64,000 nucleotides of DNA from Humulus lupulus (GCF_963169125.1 NC_084798.1:99775970-99839969); one strand, 5' to 3'. Shown: positions 13,632-24,923, numbered from the stretch's first letter. Notes: generated by a model not told the origin, from the letters alone. Numbers and translations: made by a program.

Positions 13632-14199
13632 TGTTGACCCTGATTTTGGCCAACTGACACAGAGTCAAATATGCTTGATTTGGACAAACACGTTGAAAGG
13701 AATATGATGACGAAACAATAAAGAACACAAGAATTTATAGTGGTTCGGCCCCAGAATCTGGTAATAACCTACGTCCACTTGAATTGTTATTGATATAGGA
13801 TTCAAAGGAGTGATCAAAGAACTAGGGTTCAATGAGTTTCACAAACCTCTGAAGAACAAGACAATATATCAAATAGAATAACTCTAATCTCAAGTGATCA
13901 GAAAGCAAAAGATCCTTTCCCTTGAGCTATCTTTCTCTATTTATAGGCTCAAGGAGGATTTACATTAATTTGTTACAGATATTATTTCATAAATAATCGG
14001 ATACTCAGGAAATCATGGGAGATAATTTCGGATTCTATCATAACTGCATGAGATTCTCTCCGTGTATAGCATGCGTACGACCAGGCTGGTCGCATATAAA
14101 GATCAAATGTTGTGACAATAAATGTCTTCCTGGTCAATAGTCGAACACTAATTCTGCCAGATGTCAGCCACGTCATCCACGCCTGTTTTTTGGATAACA
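13632..14199 (-). repeat. Tat-1 3' LTR
   Basis: 568 bp, TGTTGACCCTG to TTGGATAACA on the plus strand. It pairs with 24330-24918 and is shorter by a 20-bp segment near its right end and one A. On the element's strand it begins TGTTATCC. Confidence 0.9.
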
Positions 14200-14215
14200 T
14201 TTGCCCCCCAAGTTT
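14200..14215 (-). other. Tat-1 polypurine tract at 3' LTR
   Basis: On the minus strand the sequence is ACTTGGGGGGCAAA immediately before the 3' LTR start, the expected place and composition for the plus-strand DNA primer. Confidence 0.75.
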
Positions 14216-15041
14216 GTTTAGTGCGACCAGCAATAAAGAAACTTTAGGGAAACAACCGTTCATATCCCCACGATGTCTGTCAGGATCCCCGTGCGTTTTG
14301 GAAAGCTGTGACATAATTATGTCTAATCAAGCCTTTTCAGTTTTCAAGAAAACAATTTGACGACTTATACACTTCCCCATGTTTCACAATGGGAAGTAAT
14401 GATTACCACCTTTTGCCATACCTCACCCCCATAAGTAGCTTATTTTTCTTCCCCATAAATTTTTTACTCACCATCTTTGTCATAAACCTCAAGAACCTTG
14501 CTTCCAGAATACAGAGCTTCGAAACCAGTCAGACGTCCAGCCGAAGGTCTTTCTGACTCGAAATCTCTACTTCATTCAAATTTCCATCTTCCCCCAGGTA
14601 ATTACTTTGTTTTTTAAACTTTTCTTTATGCCATGCACGCCATTACTATGCTCTGTGATTTCCGTGTTCTTGAGTAGGGTTTTATGAGGATTTTTTGTAT
14701 AGACCTTTCAATGCTTGGTAAGGGTGTGTCTTTTTGCTTTGTATAAGTTAGGACTTAGTTTGATAGTAAGGACCATAGGCTTAGGGCGTAAGATCGACGT
14801 AAAATTCAATCTTTAAGCTAGGTGAAAAAACTGGGTTTTTCCCGCCCTTCAGGAGTCGACACAGTTCTCTTTCAGAAAACAGTTTATTTCCTCTTTGATC
14901 CATTTTTCAAACCACTAGTGCCGAATCTTAGTGTAGGAGTAGGATGTTGCTGGTTATTTAGACGCGAGCAACATTATCCCAATCTTCCACACTACTTCGC
15001 AGACTGTGTCTTATCTCCTCCATTGTCTGTTTGCAGTTCAT

Positions 15042-17623
15042 ATGCAAGACCCTTGGGGAGGAGAAAGACCTATTGAAGACGATCTCTTGGCCCAACTACT
15101 TGAAGGCGAAGAAAACCCATCCACTTTGATATCAGAAATCCCTTTTTTTCGCCCTAGCTCAAACCGTCCTCCAGCCCCAACCAAGAGAATGGCTCGAACA
15201 AAAACAAAAGCTCAAAAAAGGAAAACTCCTAACTCCTCAGGCCAACCTTCTGCTGATGCCCCCTCGACCAGCGGTCGAGGCGAATTCGCTTCTGAGACCA
15301 ATGTCCAAAGGCGTGCCCATCCTCGTCATGCTGACCAGCCAGCTGTTGAGTGGCACGTTGTTCCCCAAAGTAGGGTGACGATATGGATGATCGCCAACTA
15401 CTTAAATAAATACAACCTGACAGGGGTGACCTTGGTCAGACCTTCTATCGACCAGCGGGCCAACCTGCCAGGCGGAGCCTATAACGCCTAGTCGCGGTTT
15501 CACTTTGAGGCGGGTGCCACCTTGCCTCTTCACCCGTTCTTTCAGGGGGTAGCAAATTACTTTGGAGTTGCCCCCTTTCAGATCACCCCAAATGGATATA
15601 GAATGCTGGCCGTACTCTATATCCTTTATAAACTCAAGAAATTGCCAGTACCTACCCCCCACGAGGTCAATTTTCTTTTCGACCTTAAGTCCAACCCCAA
15701 CCAAGATGGCACGGGGTTTTTTCATCTCTGTCACTAAGAAACTGGGCGCACTTTCTTGTCCGACACCACTCATATTTCTAACGCGGGGAGGTATCATCAC
15801 GAATACTTCCTCACTCCTGACCTAGCCGCAGACAACCTGGCCTTCTCTCGAGGATGTAAAAATTCTTATGCCAATAGCTTCTTAGTGTTTTTATGTCGCA
15901 ATGTCTTGACATTCCACTGTGTTCCAGGCCCATGGTTACGTCCAATCCCTACTCCAGAGATGGAGTCAAGGGCAACACTCTTAGCCAGCATGCCAAATGT
16001 TGATAAGAGTGTAAAAAACTTAGTCAACGAGGCTAACCTTAGGTTGGTCGGCCTTTGGGGCTCCCAATCTGCAACGAATGAACCCTCGGCGGGCGGTGTC
16101 CAAGCCGACGTGGAACCCGAGCAGCAACGCGAGCAGCAACCTCAGGCGCCTCCACTTTGGAGGCGGCCAACTGGGGTTACGATCAGGGAATCTGCCGTCC
16201 CCCATCGAGCGGAGAAACCTTTAGTCCCCAAGGGCAAGGGAAAACAAAAGGCTGCCGAGCCTACTGAACTTTCTGACGATTCGTCAGATGTAAATGGTAC
16301 AATAATCTCGCTTTTAAATCATTTGCCAATTCCCTCTCATCTATTTGATGGGGATGGAAACTTTAGGAATGCTCCCTCTTTAAACTCAGATTTCTTCCAA
16401 GAACTAGGTAGTTCAGTAAATAATGCTACGACCAGTAGTTGTAGCCCGGGTACTTTACTTGTAATCCTTTCACTTTTATCCCTGTTCCCTGTATGACCAT
16501 TTAGTCTTATTGCTCGAGTTGCTTTCTTTTGTGTAGGTATGGACTCTAGGACGTCTTCGAGCACTACGAGGCTGCCGTTGCCTCTTCTGTCCCAAAGAAG
16601 GATAGCAAGAGGACTCGAGGGGAAAGCAACAAGACTCCCTTGAAGAAGGCTCGAACAGACGATGCTCCAGCCACCGCCACTTCCAAGGAGAACATGACAC
16701 CTCCGCCCCCCACCGAGCAGTCGACTCCCACACCTGCTAATCCACAGCCCTCTTCTAGGGCTGCCGACAAGGAGGCATTGGACAACTCGTCTGAAGGCTC
16801 CCTGCCCAGCCTTGTGGTCGGATCAGCTAGAGAGAGGATATACAAACTCTCAAAGCACACACGCAGTCAGGGCGCCATCACCGAAACTTCTTCATTGGAG
16901 GCTGATTAGGTCATCAACAGGGGGCTGAACGAGATAGTTAGCGTAAGTAACCTCTTGCTATTTTGCTATTCATATCTGATTTCTTTCCCTTACTTTATTT
17001 CATCTTTTTGTCTTCCAGGGGCTGCTAACTTTGACTGCTGGCTGGCGCCGTGTTGGGGCGTTGGTTTCTCAAGGCAGAAATTTTGACACCAGGCTCGCCC
17101 AAACAAAGGAAGCGTTTGAGGCTGACAAGGACAACCTGCTCGAGGAGAACAAGGAGCTGTCCAGATAGTACGAACAAATGTGTGAGGACCAATCTGTTCT
17201 CACTAAGGAGCTTCAGGATAGCCAAGAGGCCTTGAAGAAAGCCAATGAGGCCCGGGAGAAATGGAGGGAAAGTTCCGTACTTGTCACCCAAGAGTGCAAG
17301 CAGCTTGGATTTAATCTGACCGCTAGCAGGGAGGAGACGAGGAAGCTTGAAAAGCGAGTGCAGGAGCTTGAGGAGGAAGGGGTCAAGAATTTGAAGAGGT
17401 ACAAGGAAGGTACTCACCTCTGCTTCTACGAGTTCTGGAAGCACAACCGGGATGCCAACTTCAACGCCCTGTCCGAGCGGTTGAAGAAGACTCTGATGGC
17501 GCAATGTGCCATCCGATTGGAAGAAGAGGAGAAGGCCAAGGCACCTGCCCTGATGCTAAAGCTGGTCCTCCTGCCGACCAGGGCACTCCCCCTAATCCTC
17601 AAGACCCTCCTGCTCCTCAGTAA
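15042..17623 (+). pseudogene. Tat-1 antisense gene (Transposase_28-like), broken
   Basis: A spliced gene opposite to gag-pol, between integrase and the 3' LTR. A leader intron runs from GT after 14598 to AG at 15036, with ATG at 15042; 15189 is an alternative start. Coding exons are about 15042-15855, 15928-16460, 16550-16942 and 17019-17623. The third junction may instead be 16449/16537 followed by a 1-base shift. Residues encoded around 15510-15735 (GATLPLHPFF, VAPFQITPNGYRML, VPTPHEVNFL) resemble the plant 'putative gypsy type transposon' Transposase_28 family. Exon 5 encodes a Glu/Lys-rich coiled coil and a WKHNRDANF motif shared with Tat-2. In-frame stops are TAG 15489, TAA 15735, TAG 16907 and TAG 17166. 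A one-base loss near 17550 shifts the Pro-rich tail. Molecular function is unknown; the family name comes from its transposon association. Confidence 0.75.
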
Positions 17624-17732
17624 TTTTTTTTTCTTTTATTTCGTTTTTATGACCCACGGGTCGTTTTGTAAAGACAATTGGTTTTTATTGCTGCGAGGGC
17701 AGCTCTTTTACTTTTAATTAAACAATTACATC

Positions 17733-17748
17733 CGAGCAGTACTGCTCG
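17733..17748. other. Perfect 16-bp palindrome
   Basis: CGAGCAGTACTGCTCG is its own reverse complement. It lies in the roughly 680-bp gap between the convergent 3' ends of the antisense gene and integrase, so it could form a hairpin in either transcript. Role unknown. Confidence 0.6.
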
Positions 17749-17954
17749 CAGTGTAACAGAATGCTTTTTTGATATTATAATATTTTTTGCCTATTATAAC
17801 ATCTGTTCGTATGACCGAACTTAGCATAGTACTTTGGTTTGATTTAACAAAATATAAAATTTGAAAAATACTCTAAGTACCGTAGCATGCTTTCACTCAT
17901 TTTGTTCATATGTTTACATACCTCTTGGTATGCTTTGCTATCGATGTACCTTAT

Positions 17955-17968
17955 ATGCCCCCCAAGTG
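17955..17968 (-). other. Tat-1 internal polypurine tract
   Basis: The minus-strand sequence ACTTGGGGGGCATA shares CTTGGGGGGCA with the tract at the 3' LTR. It lies about 330 bp past the end of integrase. The same arrangement occurs in Tat-2 at 48700. Its position suggests a second plus-strand priming site. Confidence 0.6.
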
Positions 17969-18298
17969 ATCGAGGAGCTTTAGGCCCTTGGTCACTTGCC
18001 TTGACCACGACCTGTGCGAACATTACTGCTCGATAGTAAACATAACACTTATAATACATCAAAAAACACACATAATGAACAAATACTTGTAAAAATAAAT
18101 TTACAAAGGTTGGCAAGAATGACTGGCTGCACACAGTCCCTTATAATCTCGTATTAAAAATGGACTAAACATGTCTTTACGAGTGATCTTAAAAAGATCT
18201 TACACTTATAAGCGATTAGCCATACAACGTGGCTAACCCTTTTTCGAAACTTGTAAAAAGTAAAAATTAATACAAGCCAGTCCTTTAAAAAGGACTAT

Positions 18299-19453
18299 TT
18301 ATTGGTAGTACTTGCGCAGGTGTTCACCGTTCCAATAGCGTGGAACGAGATCTCCATTTAAGCGTGCACGTTTGTAGGTGTCCGGATGAAGGACTTCTTC
18401 AATCTGGTAAGGTCCTTCCCAGTTTGGTCCGAGCACTCCAGCAGTGGGGTCGCGGGTATTCAAGAAAACTCATCGTAGCACTAGGTTGCCGACATTGAAT
18501 TTCCTTTCTTTCACCTTTGAGTTAAAATACCGGGCGACCTTTTGCTGGTACGCAGCAACTCGGAGTTGGGCTCTTTCTCGTATTTCTTCAATTGAGCCTA
18601 GGGACTCCATCATCAGTTGGCTATTCTGGCTCTGGTCGTATGTAATGCGCCGATGTGAGGGGGGGTCTAATTCGACAGGTAACATAGCTTCATACTCGTA
18701 TGCCCAGGAAAACGGGGTGTGACTTGTCACTGTTCGATGAGAAGTTCTATACGACCAGAGGACTTCAGGCTGCTGTTCTGGCCATGCTCCTTTAGCGTCA
18801 TCAAGTCTATTCTTCAGGGTGTCCTTAAGCATTTTTTTCACTGCTTCAACCTTCCCATTTGCTTGTGGATGCGCGACTGAAGAAAAGCTTTTAATAATCC
18901 CGTGCCTTTCGCAGAAGTCGGTGAATAAGTCACTGTAAAACTGGGTTCCGTTGTCTGAGACAATCTTTTGAGGCAAACCATATTGGCAAACAATGTTCTT
19001 GATGACAAAGTCAAGAACTTTCTTGGTCGTTATGGTAGCGAGTGGTTCAGCTTCGGCCCATTTGGTGAAGTAGTCGACTACTACAACTGCGTACTTCACT
19101 CCGCCTTTTCCCGTTGGCAGGGATCCAATCAAGTCTATACCCCATACTGCGAAAGGCCAAGGACTCTGCATCTGTTTTAACTCGTTTGGAGCTGCATGTG
19201 GGATTTAGGAAAATCTCTGACACTTATCGCACTTTCGCACAAACTCCATTGAATCTTCATTCATAGTCGGCCAGAAATATCCCTGCCTTAGAATCTTTTT
19301 CTCCAAACTTTGCCCCTCAGCGTGACCCCCGCATAAGCCTTCATGTACTTCCTTCATCAACTCCTTAGCTTTCTCTGGTGTAATACATCTGAGCAGTGGC
19401 ATGGAATATCCCCTTCGGTATAGAACACCATCGACCAGTATATACCTAGCAGC
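18299..19453 (-). pseudogene. Tat-1 integrase
   Basis: The integrase inserts the element's DNA copy into the host genome. An HHCC zinc-binding region is visible (HEGLCGGH ... CDKCQRF, about 19205-19370), followed by the catalytic core: WGIDLIG (first Asp), SDNGTQF (second Asp) and GKVEAVKK (Glu). A C-terminal GVLGPNWEGPY-like segment ends KYYQ and stop at 18299. The frame is broken by TAG at 19454 (Tat-2 has Gln there), TAA at 19205 and TGA at 18470 (Tat-2 has Arg). It directly follows the second RNase H in the same polyprotein, and the antisense gene converges on its end. Catalytic residues remain but no continuous product is possible. Confidence 0.88.
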
Positions 19454-19629
19454 CTACCTTTGAAGAGTTCTGGCCTTGTTCCTATCCGCCGGTAGTACAC
19501 CATTTGTAAGATACTCCAAGTAAGGCCCCATCCATGTATCTTCCATTCGGATTTCCATACTAGTTTCATTTGCTCGTATGCTTGGCTCGCTCAATCTTTC
19601 CACTGGCACAATATTCAAAGTGTCAGCAT

Positions 19630-20030
19630 CTTTCGTGCTCGCGAGTTTGGCTAAGGCATCTGCGTTCGAATTCTGATCCTGAGGTATTTGCTGGAGGGTA
19701 TACTTCGTGAACTGGGCTAACAGGTCTTTAGTTTTGTTCAAGTAGGCCACCATTTTAGGCCTCGTGCTTGATATTCCCCTAGAACTTGATTCACTACCAG
19801 CTGTGAATCACTGTAAATATTCAGCACCTTTATACTCATGTCTTTTGCCATTCTTAATCCAGCGAGGAGTGCTTCATATTCGGCTTCATTATTTGACGCT
19901 TTGAAGTCGAACCTAATGGCGCAGTGAAATCGATGCCCTTCTAGCATTATCAAGATCACTCGTGCTCCCGCGTGAGATTTGTTTGACGACCCATCTGTGA
20001 ATAACTTCCACGAAGGAGCTTCATCTTGAG
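19630..20030 (-). pseudogene. Tat-1 second RNase H domain (archaeal-type)
   Basis: A second RNase H lies between the gypsy RNase H and integrase. Motifs in order are LFTDGSSN (Asp), NNEAEYEALLAGL (Glu), YSDSQLVVNQV (Asp) and NSNADALAKLA (Asp). Having both the original and an added RNase H is reported for Tat elements, the added one being of archaeal/plant type. A one-base deletion in an A run near 19750 shifts the frame between the third and fourth motifs, so the domain is broken here. Confidence 0.85.
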
Positions 20031-20093
20031 GCTCAGGCGGACTAGGCTTTTCCCACTGCTCGTTGTTTGGGAGTTCGGTGAACTCTGCAATAA

Positions 20094-21240
20094 GATCAGC
20101 TAAGACTTTTCCCTTTACTGCTGCTCGCGGTGAATATGTAATATCGAACTGCCCCAGTTTGACTGCCCATTTTAATAAACGCCCAGCCGCCTCTGGTTTT
20201 TGGAGGACTTGCTGGAGGGGTTGGTCAGTTAAGACTGTAATGGGATGGGCTTGGAAGTAAGGACGTAGCTTCCTTGAGGCCAAGATTAAACAATACGCTA
20301 ACCTCTCGATGGGAGGATACCTCAGTTCTGCTCCGATGAGCCTCTTGCTTACATAGTAAACCGCTTTTTGTATGCCTTCTTCCTCTCGTACTAGTACGGC
20401 ACTAGCAGCAACTTCAGTGATCGCCAGGTAAATGAACAAAGTTTCTCCTTCGATAGGCTTTGATAAAATAGGAGGTTGTGCCATATGGGCTTTTAAGGCC
20501 TGAAAAGCTTGCTCGCAGTCTCCTGTTCATTCAAACTTCTTTTTGCCCCTAAGTAGATTGAAGAAAGGGACGCATTTATCCGTTGACTTGGAAATAAATC
20601 TACTTAGGGCTGCAATTCTCCCAGTTAAACTTTGTACATCCTTGATATTCTCTAGCGATTTCCTGTCGATCAGGGCTTTTATCTTGTCGGGGTTGGCCTC
20701 GATTCCTCTTGAATTAACAATGAACCCCAAAAATTTCCCTGATCCAACTCCGAAAGAACATTTGAGAGGATTTAGTTTCATCTGGTACTTGTTCAATACA
20801 TCGAAACACTCTTGGAAATCCTTCACATGTCCTTATGCTTTTTTCAACTTTACCAGCATGTCGTCCACGTACACCTCCATGTTTACTCCGATCAATTATT
20901 TAAACATGTGGTTAACCAATCGCTAGTAAGTTGCACCTGCGTTTTTCAGTCCAAAAGGCATTACTTTATAACAGTATAATCCCGTATCAGTCTGAAAGCT
21001 GGTGTGATCCTCGTCAGGGGGATGCATGCTGATCTGATTGTAGCCTGAGTATGCATCGATGAAGGAGAGGATCTCGTGTCCTGCAGTAGCATCGACCAAC
21101 TGGTCGATCCTTGGGAGTGGGAAGCAATCCTTCGGGCAGGCTTTATTGAGGTCTGTAAAATCCACACAGGTTCGCCATTTTCCGTTAGGCTTGGGAACCA
21201 GCACTGGATTAGAGACCCATAATGGATAAAACGCCACCCT
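20094..21240 (-). pseudogene. Tat-1 reverse transcriptase and first RNase H
   Basis: RT copies the element RNA to DNA. The motifs VLVPKPNGKWRTCVDF, FIDAYSGYNQI, MPFGLKNAGATY and MEVYVDDMLV (catalytic YVDD) are seen in order from 21220 to about 20850. The RT connection and RNase H follow (VYYVSKRL, LTDQPLQQVL, GRLLKWAV) to about 20094. In-frame stops are TAG 20923 (Gln in Tat-2), TAA 20896, TAA 20833 and TGA 20527 (Trp in Tat-2). A further cluster, TAG 21319, TAA 21322 and TAG 21298, lies just upstream in the protease-RT linker. Frame and order match Tat-2 throughout. Confidence 0.9.
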
Positions 21241-21606
21241 AATGAACCCATTCTCCTTTAATCTTTCAACTTCTTCTTTTAAGGCTCTCGACCGATCCTA
21301 ATCGAGCAGCCTTCTTTTCTATTACACGGGTGGAAAACTCTTGTCTATGTTCAGGACATGGCTGATAACTACAGGATCTATCCCAGCCATGTCTTTGTGC
21401 GACCAGGCAAAGACTTCCTGGTTTTTCCGCAAAATCTCCACCAGTGCATGCTTCGTGGTTGGTTCTAAGTTTTTCCCGACCTTCACGACACACGTCGGGT
21501 CTTTTTCGTCAAGTTGGACCTCTTCCAGATCCTCGACGGGTCCAACATTTTCCTCAAATTCCCCAAAGCGAGGATCTAAATCTCTATCCTCACTTTGTGC
21601 AACACC

Positions 21607-22194
21607 CTATTTGGTGACTTCATCACCGAATTGGGCTTGTGTATCAATTTCCATCTGCAACATATCTGGGGGAGTGCTCTTTGACGTTCCCTTCTTCGCC
21701 TTCGTGACTGAGGCGTTGTAGAACTCCTTGGCCACCTTCTGGTTTCCCAACACGCATCCTACCCCTGCGTCTGTCGGGAATTTCATGGCTAAGTGCCATA
21801 TAGAGGTGACGACATTGTACGCCGAAGGACAATCAACTACTATGAAAGTAGCGAGTAATGTCCTGGTAGCAGGCGTTGTACCTGCTGTCACTGGTAGTCT
21901 GATTGACCCTGCTGGGGTGAGTCCTTCACCAGAGAAGCCGTATATTGTTTGGTTGCAGGGCTCCAGGTCCTTAACGGACAACTTCATGCGTTCCAGCGAA
22001 GACTTATACAGGATGTTCACCGAACTTCCTGTATCAACTAGCACTCTCTTCACCATCATATTGGCCATTTGGATATCAACGACCAGCGGATCGGAATGTG
22101 GGAACCGGACATGTTGGGCATCGCTGTCAGAGAAGGTTATTTCGCCTTCTTCTGACCAAGCCATTTTAGGCACGCGGTCATCCACAGTCATCAT
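21607..22194 (-). pseudogene. Tat-1 aspartic protease region
   Basis: A pepsin-like retroviral protease that would cut the polyprotein. The active-site motif VLVDTGSSVNIL is visible, followed by YGFSGEGLTPAGSI and FIVVDCPSAYN. Compared with Tat-2, the segment containing the ILGRPTL motif is missing after SAYN and the frame resumes at HLAMKFPT, so a short in-frame deletion has removed a conserved part of the fold. Flanking TAG stops lie at 22204 and 21607. The region is in frame with gag, consistent with an original single gag-pol reading frame. Confidence 0.85.
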
Positions 22195-22206
22195 CTTGAT
22201 GTCCTA

Positions 22207-24282
22207 GTCGTGGCGTAGAGTCCGAGCATATCGTTCTCTGGGCTTTCCGCTGTTTTCTGCAAGGTGCGGGCCTCCACAGATGGTTAACAATGTGCCAGTT
22301 ACAGGATCAGGCTGCAAAGGTGGCGAGTGTTGGCGTATGGGCGCTTGCTCGTTGCCACCTGGAGCTTCTCGTTGGGAATTTCCCGAGGTCCGTATATACC
22401 TTCTCAAGTGTCCTTGTCTAATAAGGAACTCGATCTCATCCTTCAGCTGGTTGCATTCATTGGTATCATGTCCGTAGTCGTTATGATAACGACAGAACTT
22501 GGTAGTGTCTCTTCTCGAAATATCCTTTCGAATGGGAGCAGGTTTCTTATAAGGCACACTGGAACTTGTGGCCTAATAAACCTCTCCTCAAGACTCAATA
22601 AGGGCAGTATAGTTAGTGAACCGAGGTTCATAACGATTACCCTTGGCTCGTTTATTGTCAGAGATGGAAGGCTCATTGTGCGGCCTTTTCCCCCCATTCT
22701 TGCCATTGCTTTTGCCGTTCCCGTTGCCTTTGCCGTTGGATTTGGACCCATTGGCGGCTTTGGCAGGCTCGAAAGTCCCCTTGTCCTTGCCTGAGGGCTT
22801 CCCTTCATTGGCGATGGAATCTTCGAGCTTGAAATATCGATCGGCTCGATCCAAAAATTCCTGGGTAGTTCTGACCCCATGTTTTCTGAGGCTGTCCCAG
22901 AGAGGCGTGCGGCGTTTAACCCCCGCGGTTATGGCCACCATCTTGCCTCCGTCTCCCACTATTTTCGCCCCAGTAGCTGCTCGCATAAAGCGCTGGACGT
23001 AGTCCTTCAATGGCTCTCCGTCTTGCTGGCGTATTTCAACCAGCTGGTTTGCCTCAGTCGGGTGCACACGACCCGCGTAGAACTGTCCATAAAACTCCTT
23101 TACGAACATTTCCCAGGAAACTATACTTGGAGGAGGGAATTTGAAAAACCACTCCTGTGCGGCATCAGAAAGTGTTGTAGGGAAGATCCTAGACCGAGCG
23201 TCTTCAGAAACTTTCTGAATGTCCATTTGTATCTCAAACTTGTTGACGTGAGATACCGGGTCACCATACCCGTCAAAGTTCGGAAGCATAGGCATCTTAA
23301 AATTTCTAGGAGTTTCTGCCATAGCTATCCTCTGGACGAAGGGAGTGCCCTTTCTCCTATCGTGGTCGATATAAGATGTTCTTCCCCCGACCAGTTGTAG
23401 CACTGCCTGGTTGAGGGCATCTATCTGGACTTGGACGGCGCCAGGAATCGCCATGGTCTCTGGTGCTGGGGGGACGTTCTCATCTTGCCGCTCCCGGCGA
23501 TCGTTGAGTACGTCTCTTAAATCCTCGTCTCTCCTCCGCTACTCGCTAGCTCTGAGCCGGTTGAAGACGTTATTTTGTCTGGGCTGCCCCCCAGCGTCCC
23601 GTCTATCAGGTTGGTCATCCCTAGGCGGCAAGCTTCTGCCTCCACCCCTTTCTTCGTTCCTTCTATTACCAGGAGAACGCTGTCCTCTGCTCGGAGGGTT
23701 TGGCTCGTCTCCCCCATGGCGTCTAGGACTGCGAGGCGGCTGCCCAGCCCTATTCTGCCTCTGCTGCGGGGGATTTTCGTGACCAGCTTGGGATGGAGGC
23801 TATTCTTCAGGGTCCCTTAGCGAGACATCATCCTGAGGCACCGGTGGCTGCTCGGGCCTTTGTGGGCTCGAGGGTTGGATAGGCGGGCTAGGATTGGGAC
23901 CCTTGTGGGGCGGCCTATTCGCAGGTTGATCAGGCTGTGAGGTAGGTGAAGCCTGATTCCTAGCCAGTTGTAGGGCTGCCTCGAGGGCTGCCATGGCCTC
24001 CCTCTGGCGATGGTCCATCTCCGCCTGTCTTTCACTCAGCTCTAGGCGCTGCCATTCAATTTCTTGTTGCTGTTGCGCCATGATTTCGGCAGCACTTTCC
24101 TGACTGGCCCTCAGATTGGCCAGTTCGTCCTGCAATACCCCCATGGTATTCTTCAGCGTCTCGGAGTCCATTTCTTCCTCATCAAATTCCAAATGTGGCT
24201 CATCCTCAGCCACGTTTGGAGGAGGCGGGTGAGATGGTGCAGCGCCAGCCACCTGTCCAATTTTCTTGGTAGTTTTCGCCAT
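22207..24282 (-). pseudogene. Tat-1 gag
   Basis: Structural protein of the virus-like particle. The ATG is at 24282, about 27 bp after the primer-binding site. Up to 23803 the product is Pro/Gln/Glu-rich with a short coiled coil; then a Pro/Arg-rich linker; then the Retrotrans_gag core from about 23300 (FPTTLSDAAQEWFFKF, FYGQFYAGRVHPTEANQLV). A Gly/Asn/Lys-rich tail follows, with a zinc-knuckle-like stretch (CRYHNDYGHDTNEC) near 22490. Stops in the common frame are TAG 23800, TAG 23539, TGA 22588 and TAG 22573. All gag pieces share one frame, so a single ancestral gag is clear. Confidence 0.85.
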
Positions 24283-24308
24283 TGATCTTTCAACGATAAT
24301 GTATCAAG

Positions 24309-24326
24309 CTCTCAATGAAAGCACCA
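24309..24326 (-). other. Tat-1 primer-binding site
   Basis: On the minus strand TGGTGCTTTCATTGAGAG begins three bases after the 5' LTR and starts with the TGG expected opposite a tRNA CCA end. The identical 18 bp occurs in Tat-2. The priming tRNA is not identified here. Confidence 0.75.
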
Positions 24327-24329
24327 GAA

Positions 24330-24918
24330 TGTTGACCCTGATTTTGGCTAACTGATACGGAGTCAAATATGCTTGATTTGGACAAACACGTTGAAAGGAA
24401 TATGATGACGAAACAATAAAGAACACAAGAATTTATAGTGGTTCAGCCCCAGAATCTGGTAATAACCTACGTCCACTTGAATTGTTATTGATATAGGATT
24501 CAAAGGAGTGATCAAAGAACTAGGGTTCAATGAGTTTCACAAACCTCTGAAGAACAAGACAATATATCAAATAGAATAACTCTAATCCCAAGTGATTAGA
24601 AAGCAAAAAGATCCTTTCCCTTGAGCTATCTTTCTCTATTTATAGGCTCAAGGAGGATTTACATTAATTTGTTACAGATATTATTTCCTAAAGAATCGGA
24701 TACTCAGGAAATCATGGGAGATAATTTTGGATTCTATCATAACTGCATGAGATTCTCTCCGTGTATAGCATGCGTACGACCAGGCTGGTCGTATATAAAG
24801 ATCGAACGTTATGACAATAAATGTCTTCCTGGTCGATAGTCGAACACTAATTCTGCCAGATGTCAGCCACGTGTATTAAACATTCGCCACGTCATCCACG
24901 CCTGTTTTTTGGATAACA
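24330..24918 (-). repeat. Tat-1 5' LTR
   Basis: 589 bp. On the element strand it starts TGTTATCC and ends GGTCAACA. A TATA box (CTATAAATAG, minus strand, 24635-24644) is well placed for transcribing gag-pol leftwards. Confidence 0.9.
24635..24644 (-). promoter_or_regulatory. TATA box of Tat-1 5' LTR
   Basis: The minus strand reads CTATAAATAG within the LTR, a close match to plant TATA boxes. The equivalent site in Tat-2 is at 55448. Confidence 0.6.
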
Positions 24919-24923
24919 ACTTG

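Larger units (their letters stand above)
13632..24918 (-). mobile_element. Tat-1: Ty3/gypsy (Tat lineage) retrotransposon, decayed
   Basis: An 11.3-kb element with LTRs at both ends and a perfect 5-bp TSD, ACTTG (13627-13631 and 24919-24923). Transcription is on the minus strand: 5' LTR on the right, then primer-binding site, gag, protease, RT, RNase H, a second RNase H and integrase. An antisense gene on the plus strand lies between integrase and the left (3') LTR. The second RNase H domain and the extra antisense frame are hallmarks of the Tat lineage. Many stops and at least one frameshift make it non-autonomous. The LTRs differ at about 14 sites by eye plus a 20-bp and a 1-bp indel. Confidence 0.92.

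Noticed and set aside
15402..15800. 132-codon minus-strand frame
   Set aside because: It overlaps the antisense gene exon on the opposite strand and has no motif; a shadow of that coding sequence.
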